DNA of 11,173 nt from SZUA-442 sp051011415 (GTDB lineage Bacteria > Actinomycetota > Acidimicrobiia > Spongiisociales > UBA5794): NCBI GenBank assembly GCA_051011415.1, contig JBPCTY010000156.1, forward strand, positions 1 to 11,173, in the 5' to 3' direction. Below, one piece after another: positions 1 through 6,123 of this stretch (its first letter is position 1; every line of letters begins with the position of its first letter). The notes beneath the pieces are model-generated. The model did no database searches, was not told the DNA's origin, and saw only the letters and a list, made by a program, of their open reading frames with translations. A program made the position numbers and the translations under genes.

Positions 1-484
1 GGTCGCTATTGGTTGAGCGATTCATTGCGAGGTGCGTTGGGTGGGGTGCGGCGTTCCGGGCTGTCGGCTTTTTGGTTCAAATCCCCTCACCTCCACCCAA
101 GAGCGTCTTCACTTTGAGAATCACCGCAGTGGAGGTCTTCCGCCTTGCTTCGGGTCGCTATTGGTTGAGCGATTCATTGCGAGGTGCGTTGGGTGGGGTG
201 CGGCGTTCCGGGCTGTCGGCTTTTTGGTTCAAATCCCCTCACCTCCACCCAAGAGCGTCTTCACTTCGAGAATCACCGCGGTCGAGGTCTTCCGCCTTGC
301 TTTGGGTCGTTATTGGTTGAGCGACTGATTGCAGGGTGCGTTGGGTGGGGTGCGGCGTTCCGGGCTGTCGGCTTCTGGTTCAAATCCCCTCACCTCCACC
401 CAAGAGCGTCTTCACTTCGAGAACCACCGCGGTCGAGGTCTTCCGTTTTGCTTCCGGTCGTTATTGGTTGAGCGACTCATTGCG
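1..484. repeat. Tandem array of a 152-bp unit, about 3.2 copies
   Basis: Copies begin with GGTCG(C/T)TATTGGTTGAGCG at 1, 153, 305 and 456. The first two periods are 152 bp and the third is 151 bp, because one T is lost in the run before the T-loop-like motif. The fourth copy breaks off at 484. Copies 1 and 2 are identical for their first 113 bases and differ at about four positions after that. Copy 3 is more diverged, mostly near its two ends. The array is cut by the left window edge, so more copies may lie upstream. There are no spacers between units, so this is not CRISPR. It ends about 75 bp before the promoter of the histidine leader. I see no credible gene in it; its possible origin from a tRNA 3' end is described in the next entry. 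Confidence 0.95.
37..100 (+). other. tRNA 3'-end-like hairpin inside each repeat unit (equivalents at 189-252 and 341-403)
   Basis: Bases 74-99 (also 226-251 and 377-402) read like the last third of a tRNA. GGTTCAAATCC matches a T-arm with its T-loop, CACCTCC would be the 3' acceptor strand, A the discriminator, and CCCA resembles a CCA end with one extra C. Upstream, TTGGGTGGGGTG (37-48) is complementary to CACCTCCACCCAA (88-100) apart from one bulged T, giving a 12-bp stem that closes the T-arm-like part. Only two T-stem pairs are intact, and I find no D-arm or anticodon arm, so this is not a functional tRNA. By analogy with the tRNA-Tyr-derived rtT repeats behind E. coli tyrT, I infer that a tRNA gene with a matching 3' end lies just left of the window. 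The tRNA's identity cannot be told from here. Confidence 0.5.
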
Positions 485-533
485 CTGGCACCTAGTTGAC
501 ACAGCGACTGAACTCCTGCAGCAGGGGACCCAT

Positions 534-565
534 TTGGATTTGGCACCAGACAAGCGTGCTATGAT
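534..565 (+). promoter_or_regulatory. Extended -10 promoter of the his operon
   Basis: TGCTATGAT at 557-565 is an extended -10 element (TGn followed by TATGAT, five of six consensus bases). The -35 is weak: GATTTG at 537-542 has 17-bp spacing and TTGGAT at 534-539 has 20-bp spacing. Extended -10 promoters tolerate a poor -35. Transcription would start around 572-574, only two to four bases before the ATG of the leader peptide. The position just ahead of the leader and attenuator is the main support; no start site has been mapped. Confidence 0.65.
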
Positions 566-575
566 CTATTTCAAC

Positions 576-629
576 ATGAAGCGCCATCCCCACGTCGACC
601 ATCATCACCACCAGCAGGTGGTCGGTTGA
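576..629 (+). CDS. hisL: Histidine operon leader peptide
   Basis: This 17-codon frame encodes MKRHPHVDHHHHQQVVG and stops with TGA. Six of 17 residues are His, four of them consecutive (codons at 600-611, CAT CAT CAC CAC). It sits between a promoter and a terminator hairpin in front of hisG, which is the layout of a his attenuation leader. The known role of such peptides is to sense charged tRNA-His: when it is scarce the ribosome stalls on the His codons and changes which RNA hairpin forms downstream. No Shine-Dalgarno sequence lies upstream (ATCTATTTCAAC precedes the ATG), and the -10 box ends only ten bases before the ATG, so translation is probably leaderless. The peptide itself is unlikely to have a function once made. 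Confidence 0.88.
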   Translation: MKRHPHVDHHHHQQVVG

Positions 630-671
630 ACGTGGGCTAGGACATAGTCAAATCCACACACACGCCGGCCA
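589..671 (+). promoter_or_regulatory. His attenuator: alternative leader hairpins
   Basis: Strand 1 overlaps the His codons: 589-601 can pair with 619-625 plus 631-636 (CCCACG with CGTGGG, GACCA with TGGTC), with a compact alternative 607-612/617-622 (ACCACC/GGTGGT). Strand 2 at 619-626 (TGGTCGGT) can instead pair with strand 3 at 664-671 (GCCGGCCA): eight pairs including two G-U. Strand 3 is also the 5' arm of the terminator. The pairings 1:2 with 3:4, against 2:3, are therefore mutually exclusive. A ribosome stalled on the His codons at 600-611 would cover strand 1 and leave strand 2 free to form the antiterminator. A ribosome reaching the TGA at 627-629 would cover strand 2 and let the terminator form. 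The pairings are read from the sequence; the regulatory logic follows the classical his/trp attenuation model. Confidence 0.8.
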
Positions 672-692
672 GATGGCCGGCGTTTCTCGTTT
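662..692 (+). terminator. Intrinsic terminator of the his attenuator
   Basis: ACGCCGGCC (662-670) and GGCCGGCGT (675-683) form a perfect nine-pair GC-rich stem with an AGAT tetraloop, followed by the T-rich stretch TTTCTCGTTT (683-692). It lies between the leader peptide stop and hisG. The T-tract is interrupted by C and G, so termination may be partial, as expected for an attenuator. Its 5' arm is shared with the antiterminator pairing. Confidence 0.85.
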
Positions 693-700
693 GGGATCCA

Positions 701-720
701 CCCGCCATCAGATCGGCGGG
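701..720 (+). other. Small hairpin just before the hisG ribosome-binding site
   Basis: CCCGCC (701-706) pairs with GGCGGG (715-720) around an eight-base loop, and the likely hisG Shine-Dalgarno AAAGG begins at the next base (721-725). It has no T-tract, so it is not a terminator. It could mark a processing site or modestly affect access to the ribosome-binding site. No function is shown. Confidence 0.4.
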
Positions 721-731
721 AAAGGTTCCCG

Positions 732-1607
732 TTGACAGACATCGCAGAATCAAGACAGACCCTTCGGATAGCGGTCCCCAAAGGCCGCACTGAACAGGGC
801 GTCCGCCAGCTCCTTGCGGATGCACGAATAGACCTCAGATCTGGTCCGCGCGGCTATCGGCCGGTGGCATCCGTGCCATGGCTTGAGACCAAGGTTCTGA
901 AGCCTCAGAACATCGTCGAGATGCTCGCAGCCGGCACACGGGACATCGGATTTGCTGGCGCCGATTGGGTTGCTGAAAAGAACGCCGAACTCATCCCACT
1001 TCTGGACACGGGTCTCGATCCGGTCACCGTCGTGGCAGCCGCACCACGAGAGCTCCTCACCGATGGTGCCCTCCCCAAACAGCAGCTCACTGTTGCGACG
1101 GAGATGGTGCGCCTGACCGAGCGTTGGATTGAGCAGGAAGGCCTCGACGCGGTCGTGATCCGGTCGTACGGAGCGACCGAAGTCTTCCCTCCTGAGGATG
1201 CCGACATGGTTGTCGACATCTCCGCGACCGGGGAAACATTGTCGGCGAACGGGCTCATCGTCGTGGGGACCGTGATGAAGTCGACAACGCAGCTCTACGC
1301 AAGCAGAGAGGCGATCGACGACCCGTCCCGCAAGGTTGCGATCGATCGGCTTGTTGTGAGCCTGAGGGCAGTGCTCGAAGCTCGCTCCCGGGTTATGGTC
1401 GAACTCAACATCGATGCCGACGGCGCCGAAGGCCTCTTCGAGGTCCTGCCGTCGATGCGAACGCCGACCGTCGCCACCCTCCACGGAGGCGGGTTCTCGG
1501 TGAAGGCCGCGGTCTCGCGTGTCTCGCTTCCAGATCTGATTCCGACACTCAAGAGCGTTGGAGCAACCGACATCGTCGTCTCAAGACTGGAGCAGATAGT
1601 CCCATGA
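732..1607 (+). CDS. hisG: ATP phosphoribosyltransferase, long form
   Basis: HisG catalyses the first committed step of histidine synthesis, joining PRPP and ATP to give phosphoribosyl-ATP. The 291-residue protein is the long form. The two catalytic lobes carry LRIAVPKGR (11-19), GADWVAEKN (76-84) and the PRPP-binding loop DISATGETLSANG (162-174). A C-terminal regulatory domain of about 70 residues begins near 222 (VMVELNIDADG). In the family this domain confers feedback inhibition by histidine, and long-form enzymes work without HisZ. The start is a TTG, chosen because AAAGG at 721-725 lies six bases upstream and the protein then begins just before the conserved first strand. The TGA overlaps the hisB ATG by four bases. 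Expression should be controlled by the attenuator directly upstream, giving two layers of histidine control. Confidence 0.96.
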   Translation: MTDIAESRQTLRIAVPKGRTEQGVRQLLADARIDLRSGPRGYRPVASVPWLETKVLKPQNIVEMLAAGTRDIGFAGADWVAEKNAELIPLLDTGLDPVTVVAAAPRELLTDGALPKQQLTVATEMVRLTERWIEQEGLDAVVIRSYGATEVFPPEDADMVVDISATGETLSANGLIVVGTVMKSTTQLYASREAIDDPSRKVAIDRLVVSLRAVLEARSRVMVELNIDADGAEGLFEVLPSMRTPTVATLHGGGFSVKAAVSRVSLPDLIPTLKSVGATDIVVSRLEQIVP

Positions 1608-2188
1608 CACGAACCGCACAGCTCTCACGATTAACGACCGAGGTGGGCATCGAAGGTGCCGTCACCCTCGATGGGACCGGAATCTCCGAAGTCTCGACAG
1701 GTCTTGGATTCCTGGACCACATGCTGACCGCGTATTCCAAGCATGGTCAGTTCGATATCACTCTGGCCGTCGAAGGCGACACCGAGGTCGACGATCACCA
1801 CACCGTTGAAGACTGCGCAATCGCGCTCGGTCGCGGATTCAACCTCGCCCTCGGCGACCGTCGCGGCATCGAACGCTTCGGTTCGGCCTACGTCCCACTC
1901 GACGAAGCCCTGGTTCGCGTCGTGGTCGATCTTTCGGGTAGAGGATGGCCCGAGGTCCACCTGCCCTTCGGCAGGGAAATGGTCGGCGATGTGGCGACGG
2001 AGAACATCGTGCACTTCTTCCGCTCCTTTGCGGTGGAGGGCCGGTTGGCCTTGCACGTTGATGCCATCCGAGGTGACAACAGTCATCACGTCGCTGAGGC
2101 CTCGTTCAAAGCGCTCGCCAGAGCCATGCGCACAGCGGTGCAGATATCCGGTGAGGACATACCGAGCACCAAGGGAACACTCACATGA
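1604..2188 (+). CDS. hisB: Imidazoleglycerol-phosphate dehydratase
   Basis: HisB removes water from imidazoleglycerol phosphate to give imidazoleacetol phosphate, step 6 of the pathway. The 194-residue protein is the monofunctional type without an N-terminal phosphatase domain, so histidinol-phosphate phosphatase must be encoded elsewhere. The metal-binding motifs of the family are present: GFLDHML (35-41), DDHHTVED (63-70) and NSHHVAEA (159-166). The length is normal. The ATG overlaps the hisG stop in ATGA, with GGAG at 1589-1592 as a distant Shine-Dalgarno, which suggests translational coupling. The gene usually next to it, hisC, is absent here. Confidence 0.97.
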   Translation: MTRTAQLSRLTTEVGIEGAVTLDGTGISEVSTGLGFLDHMLTAYSKHGQFDITLAVEGDTEVDDHHTVEDCAIALGRGFNLALGDRRGIERFGSAYVPLDEALVRVVVDLSGRGWPEVHLPFGREMVGDVATENIVHFFRSFAVEGRLALHVDAIRGDNSHHVAEASFKALARAMRTAVQISGEDIPSTKGTLT

Positions 2189-2796
2189 CATCGTCGATTG
2201 CAGTAGTTCCCACGGGAACGGCAAACCTGGCCTCGGTAGTAGGAGCGTTCCAACGTCTCGGAGTGGAACCGGTAGTGACGCAGTCCGCGACAGCAATCGC
2301 TTCGGCCGACGGCGTCGTCGTCCCAGGCGTTGGGACATTCGGAGCAGCCATGGGAGCGCTCAAGGAAGGGGGCTTGGGCGCGGAGGTGCGCCAACGCATC
2401 GCTGCGGACCGACCGACCCTCATGATCTGTGTCGGGTTCCAGGTGATCGCTGAGACGAGTACCGAGGATCCCGGAGTTGAAGGGCTTGGTGTACTCCAGT
2501 CGAGTGTGGAGCGTCTTCCGGGCACCGTATCTGTACCTCAGCTGGGTTGGAACGCCGTGAGCGCACCGCAAGGGTCCCGGTTCATGGAGTCCGGCTGGGC
2601 TTACTTCGCTAACTCATACGCGGTATCTGCGGTCCCCGACGGCTGGAAGACAGCTTCGTTCGACCATGGCGGAACGTTCGTCGCCGCGGTCGAGCGCGGC
2701 AATGTGCTGGGTTGTCAGTTTCACCCGGAGCTGTCCGGAGCCTGGGGAAGTCGTGTGCTCGACTCTTGGCTCGACACTGTCAAGGAGGTGGCGTGA
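2185..2796 (+). CDS. hisH: Imidazole glycerol phosphate synthase, glutaminase subunit
   Basis: HisH hydrolyses glutamine and passes ammonia to HisF, its partner in imidazole glycerol phosphate synthase (step 5). The 203-residue protein is a class I glutamine amidotransferase. The nucleophile is Cys82 in ICVGFQ, and His180 and Glu182 in QFHPE complete the triad. PGVGTFG (47-53) and VPQLGWN (117-123) are family landmarks. Two spots differ from the usual family text: ICVGFQ where ICLGMQ is typical, and YFANSY (140-145) where YFVHSY is typical. The triad is intact, so I expect activity. It overlaps hisB by four bases (ATGA) and has AAGGGA at 2171-2176 as ribosome-binding site. It lies directly before hisF, consistent with 1:1 production of the two subunits. 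Confidence 0.95.
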   Translation: MTSSIAVVPTGTANLASVVGAFQRLGVEPVVTQSATAIASADGVVVPGVGTFGAAMGALKEGGLGAEVRQRIAADRPTLMICVGFQVIAETSTEDPGVEGLGVLQSSVERLPGTVSVPQLGWNAVSAPQGSRFMESGWAYFANSYAVSAVPDGWKTASFDHGGTFVAAVERGNVLGCQFHPELSGAWGSRVLDSWLDTVKEVA

Positions 2797-3548
2797 TGCT
2801 TGCACCGCGTCTGATTGCGTGTCTCGATGTGAAGGACGGACGGGTGGTGAAGGGTGTGCGGTTCTCTTCGCTCCGAGACTCCGGTGACCCAGTTGAGACC
2901 GCCCGCCGCTACGAACAGGACAACGCGGATGAGATCGTGATCCTGGATGTGTCAGCGACGCCGGAAGGGCGGGCGAATGCCGTTTCAACCGTCCAAAGCG
3001 TCCGCCAAGTGCTCTCGATCCCACTGACCGTCGGCGGAGGAATCAGATCGCTGTCCGACGCACAGGCCGTGCTCGAAGCCGGTGCTGATCGGGTTGCAGT
3101 GAACTCCGCTGCAGTTGCCAACCCTGAACTGATCACTGAGATTGCAGCCCGGTTCGGATCGCAGTGCGCCGTCGTCTCGATCGACGCGGCACGGAGATCA
3201 GCCGGATGGGAGGTTCTGACCAACAGCGGGTCAGTGCGAACAGGGATTGATGTCATCAATTGGGCGCAGACGTGCGAAGAACGCGGCGCTGGAGAGATCC
3301 TCCTCACCAGCTGGGACAGAGACGGAACCAACAGCGGCTATGACGATGCGCTGATAGCAGCGGTCAGAGCAGCGGTTGCCATCCCGATCGTGGCATCCGG
3401 TGGCGCAGGCACCGCAAACGATCTGGTTCTGGCGCTCGGAGCTGGGTCGGACGCCGTGCTGGTGGCTTCCATCCTTCACGATGGTGTCACGACGATCCCT
3501 GAACTGAAACGTGAGCTCGTAAATGCAGGGATCGGGGTCAGAGCATGA
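2796..3548 (+). CDS. hisF: Imidazole glycerol phosphate synthase, cyclase subunit
   Basis: HisF is the (beta-alpha)8-barrel that uses ammonia from HisH to convert PRFAR to imidazole glycerol phosphate and AICAR. The 250-residue protein has the catalytic Asp11 (ACLDVKDGRVVKG) and Asp130 (SIDAARR) at the family's standard positions. The phosphate-binding segments LTVGGGIRS (77-85) and ASGGAGTA, and the loop LLTSWDRDGTNSGYD, are also present. I chose the ATG at 2796 over an in-frame upstream start at 2712. It has a strong AAGGAGG at 2782-2788, overlaps the hisH TGA by one base (TGATG), and gives the normal N-terminus. The gene ends in an ATGA overlap with the next gene. Confidence 0.97.
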   Translation: MLAPRLIACLDVKDGRVVKGVRFSSLRDSGDPVETARRYEQDNADEIVILDVSATPEGRANAVSTVQSVRQVLSIPLTVGGGIRSLSDAQAVLEAGADRVAVNSAAVANPELITEIAARFGSQCAVVSIDAARRSAGWEVLTNSGSVRTGIDVINWAQTCEERGAGEILLTSWDRDGTNSGYDDALIAAVRAAVAIPIVASGGAGTANDLVLALGAGSDAVLVASILHDGVTTIPELKRELVNAGIGVRA

Positions 3549-4801
3549 TCGTGCCGTCAATCGACCTAGTAGGCGGACGAGTCGTGCAGCTTGTTGGTGG
3601 CGAGACTCTTGCGATTGATGCGGGGGAGCCCGGGCCGTTGATGGAGCGCTTCTCCCGAGCAGGCGAGGTTGCTGTCATCGACATAGACGCAGCAAGGGGA
3701 GACGGGTCCAATGCTGCCCTTATAGAGCCATTGATCCGGGCCGGCGACGTTCGGGTCGGAGGAGGCATCCGATCAGTCGAGCAAGCCTTCCGATGGCTAG
3801 ACGCAGGAGCGAGCAAGGTGATCATCGGCACCGCGGCTACTCCCAATCTGCTGAGGGAACTCCCGAGGGAGCGGGTGATCGTTGCCGCCGACGCAAGAAA
3901 CGGCGAAGTAGTCACACACGGATGGCGCACCGGGTCTGGGAAGGACCTGCTTGACACGATCTCCGAGTTGAAGGAGTTCTGTGGCGGTTTCCTGGTGACG
4001 TTTGTGGAGCGGGAGGGAAGACTGAGCGGCACGGATCTCGACGTGGCAAAGTCGGTCGTGAGCGCCGCCGAGAATACGAGAGTGACCATCGCCGGAGGAG
4101 TGTCATCTGTTGACGAGGTCGCCGCCCTTCATTCGATGGGTGCTGATGCTCAAGTAGGAATGGCGCTCTACGACGGGACTGTCGGGCTTGGAGCAGCCGT
4201 TGCCGTCCCACTGTCTGGTTCAGACGAACAGCTGTGGCCGACAGTGGTGGTTGACGAGTTCGGCACAGCGCTCGGTCTTGCCTGGTCAAGCCGATCCAGC
4301 CTCGAAGCTGCTGTCGACGAAGGGGTTGGGATCTACCAGAGTCGGTCACGAGGAATCTGGCGTAAAGGCGAAACATCCGGTGCAACGCAGCAACTGCTTG
4401 CGGTTGATTTCGACTGTGATGAAGACGCCCTTCGATTCACCGTCAGGCAAGGCGGAGCTGGGTTTTGCCACAACGACACGCGGACGTGTTGGGGTCCTGG
4501 AGACGGATTGAGCGAGCTGGCTCGTTCGGTTCGCGCAATCGCAGAGGAATCACCAGCAGGATCAAACACAGCCCGCCTGCTCGCCGATCCAGGATTGCTG
4601 GATGCCAAGCTGCGCGAGGAGGTCGAGGAGTTGATTGGGGCCCGCGATGTGTCAGGTGCGACGCACGAGCTTGCCGATGTCCTGTACTTCCTCGCGGTAA
4701 AGGCTGTCGAGGCTGGGGTGGATCTTGCGGATGTGACGCGGACCCTTGACCTCAGAAGCAGGAGAGTCACTCGACGTCCAATGGAGAGGAAGGTGGGGTG
4801 A
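3545..4801 (+). CDS. hisAIE: HisA-HisI-HisE trifunctional fusion
   Basis: One continuous 418-residue frame holds three histidine enzymes. Residues 1-222 are a compact HisA-type barrel (ProFAR isomerase, step 4) with PSIDLVGGRVVQL, VGGGIRS (71-77) and IAGGVSS. Residues 230-317 are HisI (phosphoribosyl-AMP cyclohydrolase, step 3), with SRSRGIWRKGETSG (266-279), the metal motif DCDED (290-294) and cysteines at 308 and 315 (CHNDTRTC). Residues 320 to about 405 are HisE (phosphoribosyl-ATP pyrophosphatase, step 2), with the acidic helix REEVEELIGA (357-366) and HELADVLYFLAV (374-385). HisI-HisE fusions are common, but a HisA domain in front of them is one I do not recall as standard. In HisA, Asp7, Asp116 and Thr152 fit catalytic positions, but the usual TDIxRDG loop reads TFVEREG (152-158), so isomerase activity is likely rather than certain. 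No stop or frameshift separates the domains. Confidence 0.92.
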   Translation: MIVPSIDLVGGRVVQLVGGETLAIDAGEPGPLMERFSRAGEVAVIDIDAARGDGSNAALIEPLIRAGDVRVGGGIRSVEQAFRWLDAGASKVIIGTAATPNLLRELPRERVIVAADARNGEVVTHGWRTGSGKDLLDTISELKEFCGGFLVTFVEREGRLSGTDLDVAKSVVSAAENTRVTIAGGVSSVDEVAALHSMGADAQVGMALYDGTVGLGAAVAVPLSGSDEQLWPTVVVDEFGTALGLAWSSRSSLEAAVDEGVGIYQSRSRGIWRKGETSGATQQLLAVDFDCDEDALRFTVRQGGAGFCHNDTRTCWGPGDGLSELARSVRAIAEESPAGSNTARLLADPGLLDAKLREEVEELIGARDVSGATHELADVLYFLAVKAVEAGVDLADVTRTLDLRSRRVTRRPMERKVG

Positions 4802-6087
4802 TGCAACGCCTCCAACGATCGCAGATCGATACATATGTCGCTCGACGCCGTATTACCGACGTCGACACAAGTAACGATGTGGCCACCATCGTCGAGGATG
4901 TTCGACGACGCGGCGAGCAGGCAGTGCGCGAGCACTCGGAGAGATTCGGGGACATCGCATCTGGCGAACCAATCGTCGCCCTACCTGAGGATCTCGAGGC
5001 TGCATCGCTACGAGTGGGAGGTGAGACGCTCGATCTCCTCACTCGCACTTCGGGACGAATCGAGTTGTTCGCACAGGCCCAGCGAGATGCCCTGTCTGAC
5101 ATCAGCATTGATGTGGATGGCGGCCAGGCCGGACATCGATGGACGCCGATCGCTACGGCCGGCGCATATGCACCCGGTGGCAGGTACCCCCTCCCATCGT
5201 CTGTGCTCATGACCGTTGTTCCCGCCAGGGTTGCCGGTGTGTCATCGATTTGGCTGGCTTCGCCCCGTGCGACGGATGTGACGTTGGCGGCTGCCCACGT
5301 CGCGGGAGCCGACGCATGTGTCCTCGCTGGCGGTGCGCAAGCGATCGCAGCGCTGGCCTTCGGAGTATTCGGACCGCGTTGTGACATGGTGGTGGGGCCA
5401 GGCAATCGCTGGGTCACCGCGGCCAAGAAGCACCTGTTCGGAGAGATTGGGATCGAGGGCTTGGCTGGGCCGAGTGAGATCCTCGTCCTCGCCGATCAGA
5501 GTGCCGATGCCGAGCTCGTCGCTGCGGACCTTTTGGCACAGGCCGAGCACGATGACGATGCCGTGCCGATGCTGGTGACGACGAGCGAGCAGTTGGCCGA
5601 CGAAGTCGAACGACAGATGGCGATTCAAGTCGCGTGGCTGTCAACGGCTGATACAGCTCGGGCCGCTTGCTCGAACGGGTTCATCTACGTTGCGTCCTCT
5701 CGGTCAGAAGCGATCGAGATTTCTGACGAGGTCGCACCGGAGCACTTGGCAATCCACATGGCCGATGCAGATGCGGTGTTGTCTGATGCAACGTCATTCG
5801 GTTCGGCGTTTGTCGGAAGGGCGTCTGCCGAGGCGTTCGCTGACTATGGGGCAGGGCCGAACCACGTGCTGCCGACCGCTGGTGGGGCTCGCTTCCAAGC
5901 TGGGCTCTCACCCATGTCGTTTCTGCGAGCGTCGACGTGGCTACGTCTCGATGAACCGGACCGCCTCATAGCGGACACCTCGGCGCTGGCAGAGCTCGAG
6001 GGGTTGGATGCCCACAAGCGTGCAGCCTTGCTTCGAACCGGTCAAGGATCCGTTGGGGATCAATCACGGCTCACAGCAATGTCATGA
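4801..6087 (+). CDS. hisD: Histidinol dehydrogenase
   Basis: HisD oxidises L-histidinol to L-histidine in two NAD-dependent steps, the end of the pathway. The 428-residue protein has normal length. The zinc ligands are Gln247 and His250 in AQAEHDDD, Asp348 in ADYGAGPNH, and His405 in GLDAHKRAA. The catalytic Glu314-His315 pair sits in VAPEHL, and GGAQAIAALAFG and VVGPGNRWVTAAKK are also recognisable. I chose the ATG at 4801, which overlaps the preceding stop by one base (TGATG) and has AGGAAGG at 4787-4793 seven bases upstream. A GTG one codon earlier (4798) is possible. It is the last gene of the operon, whereas hisD is often near the front in other bacteria. No clear terminator follows in the 36 bp before convergent typA. 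Confidence 0.97.
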   Translation: MQRLQRSQIDTYVARRRITDVDTSNDVATIVEDVRRRGEQAVREHSERFGDIASGEPIVALPEDLEAASLRVGGETLDLLTRTSGRIELFAQAQRDALSDISIDVDGGQAGHRWTPIATAGAYAPGGRYPLPSSVLMTVVPARVAGVSSIWLASPRATDVTLAAAHVAGADACVLAGGAQAIAALAFGVFGPRCDMVVGPGNRWVTAAKKHLFGEIGIEGLAGPSEILVLADQSADAELVAADLLAQAEHDDDAVPMLVTTSEQLADEVERQMAIQVAWLSTADTARAACSNGFIYVASSRSEAIEISDEVAPEHLAIHMADADAVLSDATSFGSAFVGRASAEAFADYGAGPNHVLPTAGGARFQAGLSPMSFLRASTWLRLDEPDRLIADTSALAELEGLDAHKRAALLRTGQGSVGDQSRLTAMS

Positions 6088-6123
6088 ACCAGTGCTGTCG
6101 TAGCAGCGAGGGAAGGCGGTAGC

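Noticed and set aside
37..100. Functional tRNA gene
   Set aside because: There is no D-arm or anticodon arm, the T-stem has only two good pairs, and the element is about 64 bases long.
1..484. CRISPR array
   Set aside because: Units are 152 bp, directly abutting and without variable spacers, and no cas gene is present.
496..501. TTGACA as a -35 box
   Set aside because: It matches the consensus exactly, but no -10-like sequence lies 15-19 bp downstream (CAGCAG is found there). The extended -10 at 557-565 is a better promoter.
9..629. Overlapping open frames of 95-103 residues with basic repeated peptides across the array
   Set aside because: The 152-bp period is not a multiple of three, so each copy is read in a different frame and the frames stay open only because the same DNA repeats. 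No ribosome-binding site or consistent start is seen. A protamine-like peptide, as proposed for the E. coli rtT region, cannot be excluded but is unsupported.
750..1484. A 244-residue open frame on the minus strand opposite hisG
   Set aside because: It is antisense to a well-conserved hisG, has no recognisable domain, and such frames are common in high-GC DNA.
2712..2795. N-terminal extension of hisF
   Set aside because: The frame is open upstream inside hisH, but the ATG at 2796 has a strong ribosome-binding site and gives the conserved start with the catalytic Asp at position 11.
6088..6123. Terminator between hisD and typA
   Set aside because: Only a weak TGCT/AGCA stem is present and there is no T-tract on either strand.
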